DNA of 64,000 nt from RPQJ01 sp963744735 (lineage in GTDB: Bacteria; Pseudomonadota; Gammaproteobacteria; Steroidobacterales; Steroidobacteraceae), in the NCBI GenBank assembly GCA_963744735.1, contig CAVUVH010000009.1, forward strand, positions 74,617 to 138,616, in the 5' to 3' direction. The notes under the pieces were generated by a model. It made no database searches. It had not been told where the DNA came from and saw only the letters and a list, made by a program, of their open reading frames with translations. Below, piece by piece: positions 48,692 to 57,929 of the stretch. Every line of letters begins with the position of its first letter. Position 1 is the stretch's first letter. The position numbers were made by a program, and so were the translations under genes.

Positions 48692-49606
48692 CTACTGGGC
48701 CGTCTGTTGGCGCGCGTACTCGCTGCGCTTCATCGCCAGATAGGTGTCACGGTCAATTTCGCGGAGCTGGCGGGGGTAGAGCTCGGTGGCATCGAACCAG
48801 CGCTCGAGGCTCTGTTCGAAGCGCGCCGGGGCGGGCGTCGCGAGCGCGCCAAGATAGGCGTCGAAGGCCAGGTAGTAGCGCATGGTGTTGCGCTCGATCG
48901 CACCGCGGACGCCGCCAATGAACTCCGGCTTCGGGGCGTCCGGATCCCCGATCACCGTGAAGCCGACCTTGTCGCTGCCGGATGTCGCGAGGTACGTCTT
49001 CATCGCCAGGCGACCCACGAAACCATAGCTGTAGGAGTACCGCAGGTGCATGAACGCCTGCCCGGTCTCCAGGCCCACAGCCTCGAGGGAGATGCGGTAG
49101 TTCGCCGTACCGAGCGGTCCCTTGCGGGCCTTGAGTTCGACGTTCACGTAGTCCGGCCGCGACGCAGCAACACCGAAGGTGAATTCGACTCGATACGTGC
49201 TGCTCAGGGGCTGGTCGAAATTCCTGCCGATTGCGGTCGAGAGCAGCGTGCGACCGTCACGTGAGACGGGACGACAGTACTTCACGTTGAGGTGCAGTAT
49301 CAGGGCGTCGCACCAGTTTGCCGGGTTGGAGAACGCGTCGCTGACCGCCGTGATCGGGTAGTCCACGACGGCATAGACATCGCCTTGTGAAGCGCGATGC
49401 CCCTCCATGGACTCGACATGGAGATGTTGCGGAAAGGGACTGTGGTCGAGTTGCTCGAGCAAGGCCGCATGTCGGGCACGCAGCGCGGTTGCCGGGTCTG
49501 TTGCGGCTTCTTCGGCGGCGAACACCGACGCACACACGCAAGCCGACAGGACCGCGGCAAGGCCGGTCGTTCGCAGGCAGGACGCAATGGCTGCCAGTCG
49601 CCTCAT
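48692..49606 (-). CDS. Exported protein of unknown function
   Basis: 304 residues, intact. Signal peptide MRRLAAIASCLRTTGLAAVLSACVCASVFA. The mature protein is a beta-rich fold resembling START/SRPBCC shape: GDVYAVVDYPITAVSDAFSNPANWCDAL, TYRVEFTFGVAASRPDYVNVELKAR, YRISLEAVGLETGQAFMHLRYSYSYG and DKVGFTVIGDPD. It may bind a lipid-like ligand in the periplasm; that is inference from the fold pattern. I do not recognise a named family. Confidence 0.55.
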   Translation of the reverse strand: MRRLAAIASCLRTTGLAAVLSACVCASVFAAEEAATDPATALRARHAALLEQLDHSPFPQHLHVESMEGHRASQGDVYAVVDYPITAVSDAFSNPANWCDALILHLNVKYCRPVSRDGRTLLSTAIGRNFDQPLSSTYRVEFTFGVAASRPDYVNVELKARKGPLGTANYRISLEAVGLETGQAFMHLRYSYSYGFVGRLAMKTYLATSGSDKVGFTVIGDPDAPKPEFIGGVRGAIERNTMRYYLAFDAYLGALATPAPARFEQSLERWFDATELYPRQLREIDRDTYLAMKRSEYARQQTAQ

Positions 49607-49686
49607 GCAGACATTATCCTCCCTGTGGCAGGCGGCGCCGCTCGGTCGGTGCTGAATCCGCGCCGGGACTCGGCTACTCTGCGTCG

Positions 49687-50115
49687 ATGGACAGACTCAG
49701 ACGTCACCACGGAGCCTGCAATTTCGGTGCTGCTGGCCGCAGCTCTTGCTGCTGGCCACCGCCAGCGTCGCGCGGGCGCAGGACGCCGCTGCCGTCGAGC
49801 AGCCGAAGGCAATACGTGTACGTGCTGCGGCTGGTGCCGCGCGTGCACGACGATGCCGCCTGGACGGAGGCGGACAAGGCCGCCGTGTCGCAGCATTTTC
49901 AGCGGCTGCAGCAGGCAACGGCGGCGGGCCGCGTCATCCTCGCCGGCCGTACGACCGAACCTGGCGACAAGACCTTCGGCCTGGTGATTTTCGAGGCGGC
50001 GGACGACGCCGCGGCGCAGCAATTCATGGAGTCCGACCCGGCGGTGGTCGCCGGCGTCATGACCGCGACGCTGCATCCCTACGCCGTCGCACTGCAGCGC
50101 AAGCCTCCGGAGTGA
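49687..50115 (+). CDS. Exported YciI-like protein, frameshifted N-terminus
   Basis: The C-terminal 100 residues are a YciI-type ferredoxin-like domain: YVYVLRLVPRVHDDAAWTEAD, HFQRLQQATAAGRVILAGRT, GLVIFEAADDAAAQQFMESDP and VVAGVMTATLHPYAVAL. The N-terminus reads well as a signal peptide only in another frame (LLLLATASVARAQDAAAVEQP), so one change lies near 49806 and probably another before 49745. Exported YciI-like proteins are common in this group; function unknown. Confidence 0.6.
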   Translation: MDRLRRHHGACNFGAAGRSSCCWPPPASRGRRTPLPSSSRRQYVYVLRLVPRVHDDAAWTEADKAAVSQHFQRLQQATAAGRVILAGRTTEPGDKTFGLVIFEAADDAAAQQFMESDPAVVAGVMTATLHPYAVALQRKPPE

Positions 50116-50253
50116 GGCTTGCGCAGCCCTTGCCCGGCCCCGCAGTGAAATCGGGCACAACCCGCTGATTCGACACGGGAAGGCCGGATGGGCTAGCCTT
50201 GGACCGGGCGGTCAGCAGGCCGCGCCTCACATAATCCGGGACGCCACGCCAAC

Positions 50254-52046
50254 GTGACCCAGACAGCTGAAGTTTTCCTGAGCTATTCCCGCGAGGACAA
50301 GACGCGGGTGCTCGAGCTCGCCGCGCAAGCTGCGTGCCGCCGGCGTCAACCTGTGGATCGACCAGGGCGGCATCGACGGCGCCGCGCTCTGGGGCGAGAC
50401 CATCGTCCGCGCCCTCGACGACGCCAAGGTACTGTTGCTGCTGGTGTCGCCGTCGTCGGTGAACTCGCACAACGTGGCCAAGGAAGTGATGCTGACCAGC
50501 GAGCGCAAGGGCCACATCCTGCCGGTGCACCTCGAGCCGACAACGATCCCGCCGAGCCTGAAGTATCCGCTCGCCGGCATCCAGCACATCGAACTGTTCC
50601 AGGGTGATGCGGACAGCAACCTGCAGGCGATCCTGCGCTCGCTGCAGGGCCTGGGCGTGAGCTCGCGCCGCCGCCCGCCGCCGCAAAGGCCAGCGATGCG
50701 CGCGCCGGCGCAGCCGCAACAGCGTGACGGCCGGCACCGCCAGCGGCGACCCGGCGGCGGTCGAGGCCGGCGCGCTGGCCGTGCTGCCGTTCGACAACAT
50801 CAGCCCCGATGCCGAGACCGACTACTTCAGCGACGGCCTGACCGAGGAACTCATCGCGCGCCTGTCGCTGGTGAGCGAGATCGAGCTGATCTCGCGCTGG
50901 GCGTCGATGCAGCACAAGGGCCGCGTGCAGGACATCCGTGCGGTCGGCGCCGAGCTCGGTGCGCGCTACATCGTCGGCGGCAGCGTGCGCCGGTTCCAGG
51001 ACTCGGTGCGTGTCACGGTGCAGCTGGTCGATGTCGCCACCAACCGCCAGCTCTGGGGCAACACCTACAAGGGCAAGCTCGACGACATCTTCGACATCCA
51101 GGAACAGGTGGCACAGCAGATCGTCGAGGCGCTGAAGCTCAAGCTCACGTTCTCCGAGAAGGTGTCGCTGACCAAGCGCCAGACGCTGAACGCGCAGGCG
51201 TACGACCTGTACCTGCGCGGCCAGGAGCAGCTTTACCGCCTGACCAAGCGCAGCGTCGAGTATTCGATCCAGCTGTTCGAGAAGGCCATCGAGCTCGATC
51301 CGCGCTATGCCGCCGCCTATGCGGGCTGCTCGAGCGCCTATGGCCAGATGTACCAGCTGATCGCGCGCGAGGATCGGTTTCGCGAACTCGCGCAGGAACT
51401 GAGCTTCAAGGCGCTGATGTACGACAACAACCTGCCCGAGGCGTACCGGGCCATGGGCCTGTCGTATTTCCTCTGGGGCAAGCTCGCCGAAGCCACGGCC
51501 TCGTGCAACAAGGCGATCGAGATCGACCCGGACGACTTCATCGCGCACTGGACGCTGGGCCGCATCTACTTCACCGAGGGCAACTCGAGCCCGCGCTGGC
51601 GCTGTTCCGCCGCGTCGCCGAGATCAAGCCCGGGTTTTATGCCGGCCTGGCTGGACGTGGCGCAGACCTGCAATGCGCTGGGACGCAAGGAAGAGGCCGA
51701 GACGGTCTACGCGCAGTGGCTGGCGCTGATGCCGAATTACCTGCTGCAGAATCCGGACGATGCGCGTGCGCGGCTGATGTTCGCCAGCGAGCTTGGCCGC
51801 GTCGGGCGACGCGAGGAAGCCGTGCGTGAAGGCACGAAGGCACTGGTGCTGAGCCCGGGCGACCCGGTGATGCTCTACAACGCGGCCTGCCTGTATGCCT
51901 CGCTGCAGGAACCCGACCGCGCGATCGACGCGCTGAACCAGGCGTTCGAGGCCGGCTACACCAACGTCGGCTGGCTGAAGAACGACCCGGACCTGGTCTC
52001 ACTGCACGATCGCCCGGAGTTCCAGGCGATGCTGCTGCGGACGTAG
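50254..52046 (+). CDS. TIR - TolB_N - TPR protein
   Basis: GTG start. Residues about 1-135 are a TIR_2 domain: EVFLSYSREDKTRVLELAA, GVNLWIDQGGIDG, then GETIVRALDDAKVLLLLVSP, where the Glu of GETI lines up with the catalytic Glu of TIR NADases. After a variable link follows a TolB_N/FlgO-like module: LAVLPFDNISPDAETDYFSDG, ELGARYIVGGSVRR and VQLVDVATNRQLW. TPRs follow (IQLFEKAIELDPRYAAAYAG and further copies). Frame changes near 50330 and in 50690-50740, and a compensating pair at about 51582 and 51645. This layout is also seen with adenylate cyclases. It could be an NAD-cleaving sensor or only a protein-interaction scaffold. Confidence 0.75.
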
Positions 52047-52114
52047 CTCGTCGCGCGCGAGCGTCTGCAGATTTCCCTGCGTCGGCGTTGATGATTCCTG
52101 TGACTGGAGAGCCG

Positions 52115-53930
52115 ATGCACATTCATAGATCGGTCGGTTTCGCGCACCCACGACCGCCGCACCGGCGCATGGCTGGTACTGGTCGCCGCACTGGCTTGCC
52201 TGGGCACCAGCGGATGCCAGTCCAACCCTGCGCTGCCGGACGCCGCGCCGGCCAAGGCAAGCCCGACCGCGCCCGCGCCGCGTGACATCGAGGCGATCGC
52301 CGACGATTACCTGTCGGCGCTGCTGGAGTACAACCCCGAACTGGGCACGATGTATTCCCTGCCCGGCGCCCGTCACGACCGGCTGACCGACAATTCGCCG
52401 CAGGCCCGGGCTGCCTGGCAGGCACGGGAAGACGCCTGGCTCGCAGAGCTCGACGCCAAAGGCATGCCCGCGCAGGTGGGAAGCCGCGACTGGGTGACCT
52501 GGGGCATCCTGCACGAGACGCTGGCCGGCTCGGCCGGTATCCGCGTCTGCCGCAACGAACTGTGGGCGGCCAGCAGCGTGACCGCCTGGCACACGTCGGT
52601 GCCGAGCCTGTTCGAGATCCAGCCCGTCGATACGCCCGAACTGCAGCGGCAGGCGTTGCAGCGACTGGCGGCGCTGCCGAAGTACATCGACACCGAGATC
52701 GCCAACCTGCGCCAGGGCCTGGCATCCGGCTTCAGCGCCCCGCGCCTGACGGTGGCTCCTGCCGTCAGCGAAGTGCGGGCACTGGCGGGCGCCGACAGCC
52801 CGTTGCTGAGCCCGGGCATACGCGCGGGCGACCCGAAGTTCGCCGCCGAGGTACAGGCGCTGTTCAAGTCCGACGTCGCTCCGGCCGTCGAACGTTTCGC
52901 GCGCTTCCTGGAGGCCGAGTACCTGCCGCGCGCGCGGGAAGAAATCGGGCTGGGCTACAACCCGGACGGCGCTGCGTGCTACCCGGCGCTGGTGCGCCAC
53001 TACGCCACCGTCCAACCCGCGGCCAGCGAGATTCACCGACTGGGGCTGGAGCAGATCGCCCGAATTCGCGCCGAGATGCAGGCCATCATCGATGAGCACT
53101 TCGCCGGGGCGACCATCGAGGCATTCCTGCGCGGCCTCAACGACGACCCGCAGTACACTTTCAGGACCGAAGACGAAGTGCTGCAGTATTCGGTGGCCGC
53201 GCTGGCCCGCGCCAAGGCGAGGATGCCGGATGCGTTCGGCCGGCTGCCGAAAGCCGACGTCGAGATCCGGGCGTATCCGGCCTATCGCGCCAGCGGCACC
53301 GGTGAATACCATTCGTCCTCTGAGGACGGCACGCGCCCGGGCATCTACTACATTGCGGTCGTCAATCCGACCCGCCGCTCGCGCGCGATCCAGGAATCGG
53401 TTCTGCACCACGAAACCTATCCTGGCCACCACCTGCAGGGTGCCATCGCGCTGGAACTGGGCGACAGCGTGCACCCCATCGCACGGTACCTCTGGAACTC
53501 CGGTTTCAGCGAGGGTTGGGCGCTCTACTCGGAGCGCCTGGCGGACGAGCTCGGGCTGTACAGCGGCCCGCTCGACCGCATGGGCCTGCTGTCGGACCAG
53601 GCGGCGCGTGCCGCGAGACTGGTCGTCGACAGCGGCATCCACACCAAGGGCTGGACGCGCCAGCAGGCCGTGGACTACATGCTGAACAACACCGCCTGGC
53701 CGGCGGTGGATATCGAATCGGAAGTCAACCGCTACATCGCGTGGCCCGGGCAGGCCAACTCCTACATGCTGGGCATGCTGGAAATCCGCCGGCTGCGCAA
53801 TCTCGCCGAGGCAGAACTCGGCGACCGCTTCGACCTGCGGGCCTTCCACGACCGGGTGCTCGGCTACGGCAGCGTGACGCTGCCGATGCTCGATGCCTCG
53901 GTGCGGGCGTGGATCGCGGAGCAGAAATAG
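52115..53930 (+). CDS. DUF885 lipoprotein, putative zinc peptidase
   Basis: MHIHRSVGFAHPR changes frame near 52155 into a lipoprotein signal (AWLVLVAALACLGTSGC). The DUF885 body then runs clean: EYNPELGTMYSLPGARHD, RDWVTWGILHETLAGS, the core motif LHHETYPGHHLQG with its zinc-type His/Glu residues, FSEGWALYSERLADELGLY and WPGQANSYMLGMLEI. About 600 residues. Members are thought to be metallopeptidases; substrates are unknown. Confidence 0.85.
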
Positions 53931-53957
53931 CGCCAGGCAATCCCCTGCCAGGCCAGG

Positions 53958-53983
53958 GCGGGAGTTCCTTGCGGAACCCCCGC
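53958..53983 (+). terminator. Stem-loop after the DUF885 gene
   Basis: 11-base-pair stem (53958-53968 with 53973-53983, one G-T pair), loop TTGC. It stands between two convergent genes and has no T-tract. Confidence 0.5.
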
Positions 53984-54012
53984 TTGCACCTCACCGGTGC
54001 GCCACGGCTCGT

Positions 54013-54552
54013 TTACGCGGCCGCCTTGCGGGCGCGGGCGGTGGTCTTGCGCACGGTGCGCTTGACCTTGCGCCTGGCCTTCTTCAACTCGGGAGCCCCG
54101 TCCTCGGTCGTCTTGACGGCGATTTCGTAGGCGTGGCGCGCGACGCCACGCAGGTCGCGGCGCGTCACCTTGAAGATTTCGACCGCGCGGGTCGTGTGAT
54201 CCACGATGCGGTCGCGAGTCGCGCCCAGCATCTCGGCCTGGTCGAGGACCAGGTCAGCGATACCTTCAGCCTGCGCGGCACGCTCGAGACGCATGGCCGC
54301 GGCGGTCAACGCCGACGTGATGACCTCCATCTCCAGTTCGATCACGCTCTGTACGGCGTTCTGCGACACGGTGGCGAGCTTCACACCCGAGTGTGCGAAT
54401 GCCCGGACCGGCGTCTTCAGAGACTTGAGGCCGTCGGCCGAACTCACGGCGACGTCACGCAGGGTCTCGATCGGCTCATCGCGGAACCTGTACATCACTT
54501 CGGCCAGATCCCGCCTCCTCTCGCTCCTGGACTGATTGACATGGACATTCAT
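54013..54552 (-). CDS. Phasin-family protein
   Basis: 179 residues, intact. Long helices typical of phasins (VSSADGLKSLKTPVRAFAHSG, VIELEMEVITSALTAAAMRLE, LDQAEMLGATRDRIVDHTTRAVEIF) and a Lys/Ala/Arg tail (KKARRKVKRTVRKTTARARK) as in PhaF, which can bind DNA and help granules segregate. It coats PHA or lipid inclusions. Start by family. A palindromic PhaR-like site lies 28 bases upstream. Confidence 0.75.
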   Translation of the reverse strand: MNVHVNQSRSERRRDLAEVMYRFRDEPIETLRDVAVSSADGLKSLKTPVRAFAHSGVKLATVSQNAVQSVIELEMEVITSALTAAAMRLERAAQAEGIADLVLDQAEMLGATRDRIVDHTTRAVEIFKVTRRDLRGVARHAYEIAVKTTEDGAPELKKARRKVKRTVRKTTARARKAAA

Positions 54553-54579
54553 TGACTGCTCCTACATGCATGCTACAAG

Positions 54580-54601
54580 GCAGCATTTGCTGCTATGCAG
54601 C
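54580..54601. promoter_or_regulatory. Candidate PhaR operator upstream of phasin gene
   Basis: Three alternating half-sites, GCAGC-ATTT-GCTGC-TAT-GCAGC, forming two overlapping palindromes. One is CTGC-N3-GCAG, the form described for PhaR of Paracoccus denitrificans. It sits 28 bases before the phasin start, where a repressor would cover the promoter. No PhaR gene is in the window. Confidence 0.5.
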
Positions 54602-54778
54602 ATAGCCCCTGCCGCAGTGCCATCAAATACGGGGAAGTGGCAGCGACCGTCCTCGCTTTGCGCGCGCGTACGTGCGAGAGCGTACAGATAGTGCCGGCGA
54701 CAGCCATTAGCCTGCTCCCAGGGTCATTACATGGTGCGATGACCACCGCGGCCGCGCGAAACAGAGAGGAGCAGAGCT

Positions 54779-54937
54779 ATGGGTATCGGCACGATTCTCC
54801 TGGTCATTCTTGTGCTGGCACTGCTGGGCGTCATTCCCGTGTGGCCGCACGCACGGAGCTGGGGCTACGCTCCGAGCGGCATCGTCGGAGTGCTGCTCGT
54901 GATCGTCCTCATCCTGCTCGTGACGGGACGACTGTAG
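54779..54937 (+). CDS. DUF3309 small membrane protein
   Basis: 52 residues: MGIGTILLVILVLALLGVIP, then WPHARSWGY and a second helix GIVGVLLVIVLILLVTGRL. The WPHSRSWGY-like centre and two helices define DUF3309, of unknown function, often in stress-related neighbourhoods. GAGAGGA at 54764-54770 is a good ribosome site. Confidence 0.88.
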   Translation: MGIGTILLVILVLALLGVIPVWPHARSWGYAPSGIVGVLLVIVLILLVTGRL

Positions 54938-54961
54938 TCACTCGCCCCGGCCATGACCTGC

Positions 54962-55663
54962 TCAGGCCACCACGCCGAACAGCGTCCCGACACCCGCGGT
55001 CAACGCCATGGCCAGGGCGCCCCAGAAGGTGACGCGCATGACGGAAGCAACCACGGGCGCGCCGCCTGCTCTTGCCGCCAGGAAACCCAGCAGCGCAAGA
55101 AACAGCAAGGAGCTGCCGGCAACCCCCCACATCAGCGCGGCGACTGGCAGCCATAGAACCATCAGCAGGGGCAACGCGGCGCCCACGGCAAAAGTGGCCG
55201 CCGATGCGAGCGCGGCCTGCACCGGCCGGGCCGCCAGCGTATCGGAGATGCCCAGCTCATCACGTGCATGTGCGGCAAGTGCATCATGCTGCATCAACTG
55301 GGTGGCCACGCTGGCAGACAGCGCCTTGTCCAATCCGCGCTTGCCGTAGACGGCAGCCAGCTCCGCGTGCTCCTGCTCGGGATTCGCTGCCAGCTCACCA
55401 CGTTCCCTGGCCAGGTCCGCGCGTTCCGTGTCGGCTTGCGAGCTGACCGAGACATACTCGCCAGCCGCCATCGACATCGCACCTGCGACGAGCCCGGCCA
55501 CCCCCGCAACCAGGGTGCCCTGTGAGGTCGCACCGGCCGCCGCGACCCCGAGGACCAGGCTGGCTGTGGACACGATGCCGTCGTTCGCACCCAGGACGGC
55601 GGCACGGAGCCAGCCCGTGCGGTGTGTCCGGTGCTTCTCGCTGTGTCGCGTTCTGGCTGGCAT
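54962..55663 (-). CDS. VIT1/CCC1-family transporter
   Basis: 233 residues, intact. The family opening WLRAAVLGANDGIVSTASLVLGVAAAG, then GLVAGAMSMAAGEYVSVSSQAD and EHAELAAVYGKRGLDKALS, then helices ending LALLGFLAARAGGAP. Eukaryotic members load iron or manganese into vacuoles; in bacteria they probably export Fe/Mn. Next to a triheme cytochrome and stress proteins. Confidence 0.88.
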   Translation of the reverse strand: MPARTRHSEKHRTHRTGWLRAAVLGANDGIVSTASLVLGVAAAGATSQGTLVAGVAGLVAGAMSMAAGEYVSVSSQADTERADLARERGELAANPEQEHAELAAVYGKRGLDKALSASVATQLMQHDALAAHARDELGISDTLAARPVQAALASAATFAVGAALPLLMVLWLPVAALMWGVAGSSLLFLALLGFLAARAGGAPVVASVMRVTFWGALAMALTAGVGTLFGVVA

Positions 55664-55675
55664 GCCAGGCTTCCG

Positions 55676-56156
55676 TCACTTCTCCGGGGCGCTCGGCATT
55701 GACCACTCGCCGGACTGTGTATTGAGCTTGTGGCAGTGCATGCAATCGCTCTTGTAGGTGGTCACGTAGGCGTTGTTGACGCCACCCGTGAGGTGCACGA
55801 GATGCAGCAGGCGCAGGAAGGACGGCGCCTTCTTTGAACCGGCGTCGTGGCAGTCGAGGCAGGCACCCGGGATGTCCTGGAGCGAATCCTCCGCCGTGGG
55901 ATGCTTGCCCTTCAGCGTGAGCCCGGCGGGCGCGGCCGCCTTGCTCTTCGCAAGCAGCACGGGGTCGATCTTGCCGGCCGTCCAGTCCTTCAGTGCGACG
56001 CTCAATCGATTATCGACAGCTCTTTCCCTTGTCGAGCACGTGACAACTCACGCAGCCGTTCGGGTAGGGGTCGACGGCCGCGACGCCGATCGTCGGCAGC
56101 GCAACCAGCGTTGTCGCGATAACCGATCCAACCAGCGCTTTCAGGTGAGAATTCAT
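55676..56156 (-). CDS. Small triheme cytochrome c
   Basis: Signal peptide MNSHLKALVGSVIATTLVALPTIGVAA, then three CXXCH haem sites: NGCVSCHVLDKG, GACLDCHDAGSK and SDCMHCHKLN. One frame change near 56028, in AAGGGAAAG, joins LDKG to ERAVDNRLSVALKDW. Extra His (LLHLVHL) may give distal ligands. A periplasmic electron carrier. It lies 13 bases upstream of the VIT-family gene and is probably transcribed with it, which may link electron transfer to iron. Confidence 0.8.
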
Positions 56157-56209
56157 GTCGCACTCCTCGTGTCGCGTGCGCGATCACATCGTTCGCCCAA
56201 CCGAAGTCC

Positions 56210-56386
56210 TCAGCCGAGCTTCCTGAAGTCCTGCTTCAAGTCCTCATAGAGGACCTTCCTTTCGGCGGCGTTCTTCTCGGCCGTGCCCTTCTTCTGCATG
56301 GCCTTGTTGCCGACCAGCTCCCCGGCCGCTGCCTTGATCCGTGCTTTCACGACCTTCAATCGACCTTCGATCTGCTTTCTGCTCAT
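56210..56386 (-). CDS. CsbD-family stress protein 1
   Basis: 58 residues from MSRKQIEGRLKVVKARIKAAAGEL. The helix pattern VGNKAMQKKGTAEKNAAERKV and length fit the CsbD/YjbJ family, general-stress proteins of unknown action. First of two adjacent copies. Confidence 0.85.
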   Translation of the reverse strand: MSRKQIEGRLKVVKARIKAAAGELVGNKAMQKKGTAEKNAAERKVLYEDLKQDFRKLG

Positions 56387-56449
56387 GACTTTCCCTCGCA
56401 TGTCGTGCCGGCCGAGACCGCGACGACCCGATGCCGGGTCCCCCGCCGG

Positions 56450-56632
56450 TCATGCGCCAGCGAGTTTCTTGATGTCGTCCTTGAGATCGGCGCGGGCCGC
56501 CTGGTGTCTGCCGGCGACTTTCTCGGCCTTGCCCTTCTCTTCCAGGCGCTCGTTGCCGACGAGCTTCCCGGCGACTTCCTTGATCTTGCCTTCCGCTTCC
56601 TTCAAGTGGCCTTTTACCTGTGCCTTGGTCAT
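56450..56632 (-). CDS. CsbD-family stress protein 2
   Basis: 60 residues from MTKAQVKGHLKEAEGKIKEVAGK. LVGNERLEEKGKAEKVAGRHQ is the CsbD core. Similar to the neighbour at 56210-56386 but clearly diverged, so an old duplication. Confidence 0.88.
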   Translation of the reverse strand: MTKAQVKGHLKEAEGKIKEVAGKLVGNERLEEKGKAEKVAGRHQAARADLKDDIKKLAGA

Positions 56633-56801
56633 GGGGTTACCTCGATGATTTATGGGCTGCAATGGCGGGCGCGCCGAAGCGCGCCGGAGCCATCTCCAGA
56701 TTGGGCGCGCGAGGTCACGGGGTCTGTCCGGTAGCGCACGGACGCACTGCAAGTCGCTGATTTCCTGAGGGGCCGGCGTGCGCGAAGCCTTCGCCCCAGT
56801 C

Positions 56802-57455
56802 CTAGGCGTGTTCCTTCGCCAGCCGGTAGAACAGCGTGCCATCGTAGAACGACTTCATCCTGGCGACGCTCAAGGCGGGAACCGTCTTGCCACCCTCGAC
56901 GACGACGGTGTCGGCCCCGAGGACGAGCAGCAGCTGCCACTCGGCGGTGGCAGCCACGTAGCCGGCAAGCGTCTTGCTGTTCTCGCGGACCATCCTGGTG
57001 AGTTCGGCCGCGGTAAACGCCTTGTCGCCATTTCGGTCGACGGTTGAACGCGCTCCGAATGCCTTTTCGAAGCGCCTGGCAACGAATCGGCCCCGCTTGT
57101 CCAGTATTCCGGTGTCGCCTTCGTGTATGCCCTTCTGGATCTTGTCCACGTCGACATTCATCGCCAGCAGCGAGCCGCGTGTCTGCATGCTCAGGGGCGC
57201 CACGATGGCGAGCGCGGCCGCCTCCGCCACGCCAGCGGCCAGGCCGAGGGCCCTCAGCCCGCGCGCGCACTCCACGAGGTCGACTCCACGATCACCGTTG
57301 TCGTCGAAGAAGGAAACGTGCCGCTGCAGCGTGGTGTCGGAGGGACGGCTGCGCGCCTTCAGCGTTCGAGGCAACACACCACCCTCCCCACCTCCCGCCT
57401 TGCGACGGGAGGTGGAGGGCTTGGCCCGCCGCTGGGCCTTGACCGACTTCGTCAA
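56802..57455 (-). CDS. Bacterial caleosin-like haem/calcium protein
   Basis: 217 residues, intact. The EF-hand region LQRHVSFFDDNGDRGVDLVECARGL, split here as LQRHVSFFD and DDNGDRGVDLVE, matches plant caleosins, with the first haem-ligand His in QRHV. The second ligand His lies in IHEGDTGILDKRGRFV. A hydrophobic stretch (GVAEAAALAIVAPL) takes the place of the oil-body anchor. It ends with SVARMKSFYDGTLFYRLAKE. Plant caleosins are peroxygenases on lipid droplets. The start is a TTG at 57455 overlapping the CBS gene's stop by four bases, implying coupled translation. Without a lipid-droplet assay its location is inference. Confidence 0.75.
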   Translation of the reverse strand: MTKSVKAQRRAKPSTSRRKAGGGEGGVLPRTLKARSRPSDTTLQRHVSFFDDNGDRGVDLVECARGLRALGLAAGVAEAAALAIVAPLSMQTRGSLLAMNVDVDKIQKGIHEGDTGILDKRGRFVARRFEKAFGARSTVDRNGDKAFTAAELTRMVRENSKTLAGYVAATAEWQLLLVLGADTVVVEGGKTVPALSVARMKSFYDGTLFYRLAKEHA

Positions 57456-57871
57456 GACGGCTCCGAGATTTTCGCCAGCGCTTCGGCGGCCGGGCGGATC
57501 TCGGAGCTGTCGACCGCGAAGTCGCCGAGCGCAACGATGCCCACGAGCCGCTTGTCGTGATTCACGACCGGCAGGCGCCGGACCTGCTTCTCGCTCATGA
57601 GCTTTGCGGCATGGTCGACGGTGTCGTCGTCGTAGGCCCAGCAGATGCCCTCCGACATGATCTCGCGCACTTTCGTGCCGGGTCCCTTGCCTTCTGCCAC
57701 GGCCCGGATCGCGATGTCACGATCCGAAATCGCGCCGATCATGCGGTCGTTTTCGCCGACGGGCAGCATGCCGAAGTCGCCGTCGCGCATGGTCTGTGCC
57801 GCGTCGCCGATGGTCATGTCCGGGCTGATGACCTTGACGTCCCGGCTCATCAGGTCCTTGAGTTGATGCAT
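57452..57871 (-). CDS. CBS-pair protein
   Basis: 139 residues, intact. Two CBS motifs: LMSRDVKVISPDMTIGDAAQ...GMLPVGENDRMIGAISDRD and IMSEGICWAYDDDTVDHAA...RRLPVVNHDKRLVGIVALGD. Such stand-alone pairs bind adenine nucleotides and sense energy state. Coupled to the caleosin-like gene by overlap. Confidence 0.9.
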   Translation of the reverse strand: MHQLKDLMSRDVKVISPDMTIGDAAQTMRDGDFGMLPVGENDRMIGAISDRDIAIRAVAEGKGPGTKVREIMSEGICWAYDDDTVDHAAKLMSEKQVRRLPVVNHDKRLVGIVALGDFAVDSSEIRPAAEALAKISEPS

Positions 57872-57929
57872 GTTCGAACTCCTGTGGTCGAAAGTCGGGC
57901 GATAGTCGTTACGGGGCCTGGCGGGCCGC

